DNA of 10,436 bases from a candidate division Zixibacteria bacterium SM23_81. Lineage in GTDB: Bacteria; SM23-81. Made by a program: the position numbers and the translations under genes. Positions within the stretch are counted from its first letter, which is position 1. The number at the start of each line of letters is the position of its first letter. The notes below the pieces were generated by a model, which worked only from the letters and a program-made list of their open reading frames with translations, ran no database searches and was not told the origin of the DNA. The stretch covers positions 1-10,436 of the forward strand of contig LJUY01000074.1 in NCBI GenBank assembly GCA_001304015.1, given 5' to 3'. Shown here piece after piece: positions 7,538 through 10,436 of this stretch.

Positions 7538-7564
7538 CAGGTTTTTGGGCCTGGACCGTGATAC

Positions 7565-7599
7565 AAAAAAGCCACCGTTTCGCTTGAGACGGTGGCTTT
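7565..7599 (-). terminator. Rho-independent terminator after rfbB
   Basis: In the minus-strand transcript, an 11-bp perfect stem, AAAGCCACCGT (7599-7589) with ACGGTGGCTTT (7578-7568), encloses a 10-base loop and runs into six consecutive T (7570-7565). It begins about 20 bases past the rfbB stop codon. It therefore separates the nucleotide-sugar genes from the export/assembly operon, which has its own promoter immediately after. Confidence 0.9.
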
Positions 7600-7620
7600 C
7601 AAACTTCACGGGTGCAAATC

Positions 7621-8628
7621 TTACTCGATCCCATATTGCCTTTTGTAGTACTCCAGAAAGTCCTTTCGCCCCTCTTTTATTTTCCTCCACCAGGCCTCAT
7701 TTTCCGCATACCACCGGACGGTTCGTTCTAAATCATCTTCAAACCGCGCTTTAGGTGTCCAACCAAGGCTTTTTATCTTTTCGCTGTTCAGGGAATAACG
7801 GCGATCATGCCCCGGTCGATCCTTGACCATCTTCACCAAAGATTTCGGTTTGTCTAAAATCCTCAAAATCAAATCGGTGATCTCCCGGTTGGTCTTCTCG
7901 TTATCGCCGCCGACGTTGTAGATCTCTCCCACTTCTCCACGCTGAAGCACCAAATCGATGGCCCGACAATTATCCTGGACATAGAGCCAATCTCTCACGT
8001 TAAGACCATCGCCATAAAGAGGAAGGGGGGTATCCTCCAGGGCGTTGGTCACAAACAAGGGGATCAGTTTCTCCGGATACTGGTTCGCGCCGAAGTTATT
8101 AGAACTGCGGGTGATCAATACGGGAAGACCATGGGTCACATAATAGGAGAGCACCAGAAGATCAGCGCCTGCCTTGCTGGCGGCATAGGGACTGCTGGGA
8201 TTCAGGGGATCACCTTCCCTGGAGGACCCCTGCCCCACGCTTCCATATACCTCGTCGGTGGAAATCTGGATGTAGCGCCCCACCTTGAGCTTGCGCACAG
8301 CCTCCAGGAGCACGTGTGTCCCATATACGTCGGTGCGCACAAAGGCGCCGGCGTCGCCGATGGATCTATCTACGTGAGTTTCGGCGGCGAAATTGACAAC
8401 CGCATCACAACCCGACATATTCTTCTCCACAACCTGACCATCACAGATATCCCCCTTCACGAACGTGAAGCGCGCATCGTCCCACACCTCTTTGAGATTA
8501 TCTAGGTTGCCCGCATAGGTCAGCTTGTCCAGGACAATCAACTCCGCCTCCGGGTGCTCGGCGAGCACATACTTGACGAAGTTACTCCCAATGAAACCTG
8601 CCCCTCCAGTAATCAAAATCTTCTGCAT
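7621..8628 (-). CDS. rfbB: dTDP-glucose 4,6-dehydratase
   Basis: Cytoplasmic NAD-dependent enzyme of the extended short-chain dehydrogenase family. It converts dTDP-glucose to dTDP-4-dehydro-6-deoxyglucose, the shared precursor of rhamnose and other 6-deoxysugars. It is 335 residues long, close to the family norm. The NAD-binding loop GGAGFIGSN is at 8-16, and DKLTYAGNLDNL (34-45) is the usual dTDP-sugar/cofactor segment. The catalytic set is complete: STDEVYG with Thr124-Asp125-Glu126, and YAASK with Tyr148 and Lys152. NNFGANQYPEKLIP (177-190) and RPGHDRRY (271-278) are further signatures of this enzyme and set it apart from GalE-type epimerases. The ATG at 8628 has GGGGGAA just upstream. 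It lies about 91 bases after the epimerase-family gene and is followed by a strong terminator. Neither rmlA, which makes its substrate, nor rmlD is in the window, so the final sugar is unknown. Confidence 0.96.
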   Translation of the reverse strand: MQKILITGGAGFIGSNFVKYVLAEHPEAELIVLDKLTYAGNLDNLKEVWDDARFTFVKGDICDGQVVEKNMSGCDAVVNFAAETHVDRSIGDAGAFVRTDVYGTHVLLEAVRKLKVGRYIQISTDEVYGSVGQGSSREGDPLNPSSPYAASKAGADLLVLSYYVTHGLPVLITRSSNNFGANQYPEKLIPLFVTNALEDTPLPLYGDGLNVRDWLYVQDNCRAIDLVLQRGEVGEIYNVGGDNEKTNREITDLILRILDKPKSLVKMVKDRPGHDRRYSLNSEKIKSLGWTPKARFEDDLERTVRWYAENEAWWRKIKEGRKDFLEYYKRQYGIE

Positions 8629-8719
8629 ATTCGTTCCCCCGAGCGACCCGGACCAGTCTTTTCCTGCGATGCTGCCAAATCCCCTGTCCTCAGAAGATCT
8701 CCGGGCTCAAGCCCTTTCT

Positions 8720-9175
8720 TTACATCATCTTGACTTCCCAATCGTAAGGAACGGTTGGTGAGTCGAATGGCACGCGGTACTCGTCGGGTTTCTCGTAGTT
8801 GTAAGGTTCGGTGGGACTATTCACCACGACGGCCTCCTCTAGACCGATGCACTTCCACCCATGGTAAACCCCCTTGGGGATTTGAACCAGCATGGGGTTG
8901 TGGATGCCCAAGAAAAATTCATTGACCTCACCCTTAGTTGGTGACCCCTCCCGGGCGTCATAGAGCACCAACTTCAGCATCCCATGGATCACAGCGACAT
9001 TATCCGTCTGTACCTTATGGTAATGCCACCCCTTAACCACGCCCGGATAGGTGGTGGTAACGTAAACCTGGCCGAATTTCTCGAAGGTCTCTTCGTCACA
9101 GCGAAGGATCTCCATCAACCTGCCCCTCTCATCGGGAATAACCCGTAGCTTTTTGGTTTTGACACCCTCAATCAT
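8720..9175 (-). CDS. dTDP-4-dehydrorhamnose 3,5-epimerase (RmlC) family, short divergent form
   Basis: Small cupin-fold sugar epimerase of about 151 residues; classical RmlC is about 180. It probably acts on a dTDP-4-keto-6-deoxy-sugar made by the adjacent rfbB product. Visible features: DERGRLMEIL (15-24), similar to RmlC openings; GVVKGWHYHKVQTDN (45-59), where the His of the canonical RGLHYQ segment (here His51) is kept; SPTKGEVNEFFLG (78-90); and VQIPKGVYHGW (97-107), the RmlC IPxGxxHG motif. The canonical Lys a few residues after HYQ is not obvious, since QTDN occupies the place, and the segment that normally carries the active Tyr reads TEPYNYEKPDEYR. This could therefore be a 3- or 5-epimerase, or an isomerase, of altered specificity. 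Start: ATG at 9175, with GGGG about nine bases before it. An ATG two codons upstream (9181) abuts that site; longer upstream frames overlap ugd and look non-coding. It begins 25 bases after ugd, so it is co-transcribed. Confidence 0.82.
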   Translation of the reverse strand: MIEGVKTKKLRVIPDERGRLMEILRCDEETFEKFGQVYVTTTYPGVVKGWHYHKVQTDNVAVIHGMLKLVLYDAREGSPTKGEVNEFFLGIHNPMLVQIPKGVYHGWKCIGLEEAVVVNSPTEPYNYEKPDEYRVPFDSPTVPYDWEVKMM

Positions 9176-9200
9176 GGCCATACCCCAAAGTTGGTGCTTG

Positions 9201-10436
9201 TTAAGCCTGACGAGATCTCCCTCGCCCGACCGCGATATATCGGAAGCCCATATTCTCCATCTCCTCCGGATCGTAAATGTTACGTGTATCCACGACCACC
9301 GGTTCTTGGAGTAGCTCCTTAATTCTGACCATATCCAGCTCTCGAAATTCATTCCATTCGGTCATGAATACCAGAGCGTCCGACCCCTGGCAAACGGCAT
9401 AGGCGTCGTCGCAGAACTCCACATGTTGGAGGACTCGACCGGCATTGATCATGGCCGCGGGATCATAGGCCCTGATTTTAGCGCCCTCCTCCTGCAAACG
9501 CCCAATGACGTAAAGGGCCGGCGCTTCCCGCACATCATCGGTTCTGGGCTTAAAGGAAAGGCCCAAGATACCGATGGTCTTGCCGGAAGGATCGCCCACT
9601 GCCTGGACCACCTTCTGCACCATCCGTTCTCTCTGTTCCCTATTAGACTCTACGGCCGCCTTCACGATCCGCAGCTCCATGCTGGCAGCCTCCGCTAGCT
9701 TTAACAAACCCATGGTGTCTTTGGGAAAGCAAGAACCCCCATAGCCCGCTCCGGCATGGAGAAATTTGGGACCGAGACCTACGGCCTTGGCCACCACTTG
9801 AACGTCGGCGCCCACCTTCTCGCAGAGATTGGCGATCTCATTGATGAAGGATATTTTGGTGGCCAAAAAAGCGTTGGAGGCGTACTTGATCATCTCAGCC
9901 GTCTCCACGGCGGTGCTCACGATAGGGGTCTCTATGAGATAGAGAGGACGGTATATCTCGGACATGATCTTCATGGCCCGTTCACTGCTGGTCCCAATCA
10001 CCACTCGATCCGGATGCATGAAGTCGCCGATAGCCGATCCCTCCCTCAGAAATTCTGGATTGGAGACCACGTCGAACTCCACCTTTCCCTGGGTCTGATC
10101 CTTGATAATCTGCCGCACCCGTTCGCCCGTGCCCACAGGGACAGTGCTCTTGTTCACCACAATTTTATATTCATTCAGGTTCTCGGCCACCATGTGGGCC
10201 ACCTCAAAAACGGCGGACAGATCAACAGCACCCCCCTCTGCCATGGGCGTGCCCACGGCGATGAAAACGATCTCACACTGGCCAATGGACTCTGCCAGGG
10301 AGGTGGTGAAGATCAGTCGATTCTTCCCTTTGTTGCGCCCCACCAACTCCCTCAGCCCTGGCTCGTAAAACGGGATATTCCCCTCGTTTAGAGTGGCAAT
10401 TTTATCATCATTCACGTCGACACAGATTACCTCGTT
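9201..10436 (-). CDS. ugd: UDP-glucose 6-dehydrogenase, N-terminus cut by window
   Basis: Cytoplasmic enzyme that oxidises UDP-glucose to UDP-glucuronate in two NAD-dependent steps, giving the acidic sugar donor for many capsules. About 411 residues are visible. The frame runs to the last base of the window (NEVICVD precedes VNDDKIATLNEG), so roughly 28 residues with the GxGYVG dinucleotide loop are missing; the in-frame GTG at 10415 is internal. Signatures in order: FYEPGLREL; VGTPMAEGG; NKSTVPVGTGERV; SNPEFLREGSAIGDFMHPDR; ETAEMIKYASNAFLATKISF with the conserved Lys; and GAGYGGSCFPKD with the catalytic thiol Cys. The C-terminal UDP-binding domain has LGLSFKPRTDDVREAPA, FMTEWNEFRELD and VDTRNIYDPEE. 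All key residues are present, so it should be active. It is the first gene visible in the nucleotide-sugar module and is followed by the RmlC-like gene after 25 bases. Composition is GC-richer than the glycosyltransferase genes. Confidence 0.97.
   Translation of the reverse strand, partial: NEVICVDVNDDKIATLNEGNIPFYEPGLRELVGRNKGKNRLIFTTSLAESIGQCEIVFIAVGTPMAEGGAVDLSAVFEVAHMVAENLNEYKIVVNKSTVPVGTGERVRQIIKDQTQGKVEFDVVSNPEFLREGSAIGDFMHPDRVVIGTSSERAMKIMSEIYRPLYLIETPIVSTAVETAEMIKYASNAFLATKISFINEIANLCEKVGADVQVVAKAVGLGPKFLHAGAGYGGSCFPKDTMGLLKLAEAASMELRIVKAAVESNREQRERMVQKVVQAVGDPSGKTIGILGLSFKPRTDDVREAPALYVIGRLQEEGAKIRAYDPAAMINAGRVLQHVEFCDDAYAVCQGSDALVFMTEWNEFRELDMVRIKELLQEPVVVDTRNIYDPEEMENMGFRYIAVGRGRSRQA

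Noticed and set aside
7466-7690. 74-codon minus-strand frame across the rfbB end
   Set aside because: It overlaps the rfbB C-terminus, the terminator and the promoter, and shows no motif.
8703-8714. Palindrome GGGCTCAAGCCC between the epimerase-family gene and rfbB
   Set aside because: The stem is only 4-5 bp and there is no minus-strand T run, so it does not qualify as a terminator.
9182-9352. N-terminal extension of the RmlC-family frame
   Set aside because: This part overlaps the end of ugd out of frame and encodes Trp/Arg-rich sequence unlike RmlC. The ATG at 9175 fits the family start and has a ribosome-binding site.
9756-10391. 211-codon open frame on the plus strand
   Set aside because: It lies wholly antisense within ugd, whose motifs are unmistakable. 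The predicted protein is His/Gly-rich with no recognisable motif, as expected from the complement of a GC-rich gene.

Overview
All genes in this window read on the minus strand, so transcription runs from high to low coordinates. It is a cell-surface polysaccharide (capsule, exopolysaccharide or O-antigen type) biosynthesis and export locus. An SLBB/Wza-type export protein next to a Wzz-type chain-length regulator suggests a Gram-negative (two-membrane) bacterium. The species cannot be named from sequence alone. The style of the multi-SLBB protein and the mosaic composition would fit a little-studied or uncultured lineage, but that is a guess.

Layout in transcription order. (1) Nucleotide-sugar module, 10436 to 7621: UDP-glucose 6-dehydrogenase (its N-terminus is cut by the window edge), a short and divergent RmlC-family sugar epimerase, and dTDP-glucose 4,6-dehydratase. 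It ends in a clear rho-independent terminator at 7565-7599. (2) Control segment, 7430-7564: a very good sigma70-type promoter (TTGACT, 17 bp, TATTAT), then a short leader. The leader carries a hairpin with a U-run, and the 3' arm of that hairpin can alternatively pair with the Shine-Dalgarno region of the next gene. (3) Assembly/export module, 7429 to 4470: a multi-SLBB polysaccharide export protein and a Wzz-like co-polymerase. (4) Variable module, 4442 to 1: a frameshifted and truncated wzy/O-antigen-ligase-type pseudogene, about 230 bp with no gene, a GT39-like (GT-C) membrane glycosyltransferase, an intergenic inverted repeat, an intact Wzy/WaaL-type polymerase or ligase paralogous to the pseudogene, and a family 4 glycosyltransferase that runs off the window.

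Together: the first module makes UDP-glucuronate and dTDP-4-keto-6-deoxy-sugar precursors, the glycosyltransferases build lipid-linked units, Wzy polymerises them, and the Wzz-like and SLBB proteins set chain length and export the polymer. No flippase (Wzx), initiating transferase, rmlA or rmlD is visible, so these must lie outside. The glycosyltransferase and polymerase genes are clearly more AT-rich (about 35% GC in a sampled line) than the sugar-nucleotide genes (58% in a sampled line), which is typical of an exchangeable, serotype-determining segment.

I see no wholly new system. The two most interesting items are the wzy pseudogene beside a live paralogue, which looks like a polymerase-replacement scar, and the promoter/hairpin/Shine-Dalgarno leader of the export operon.
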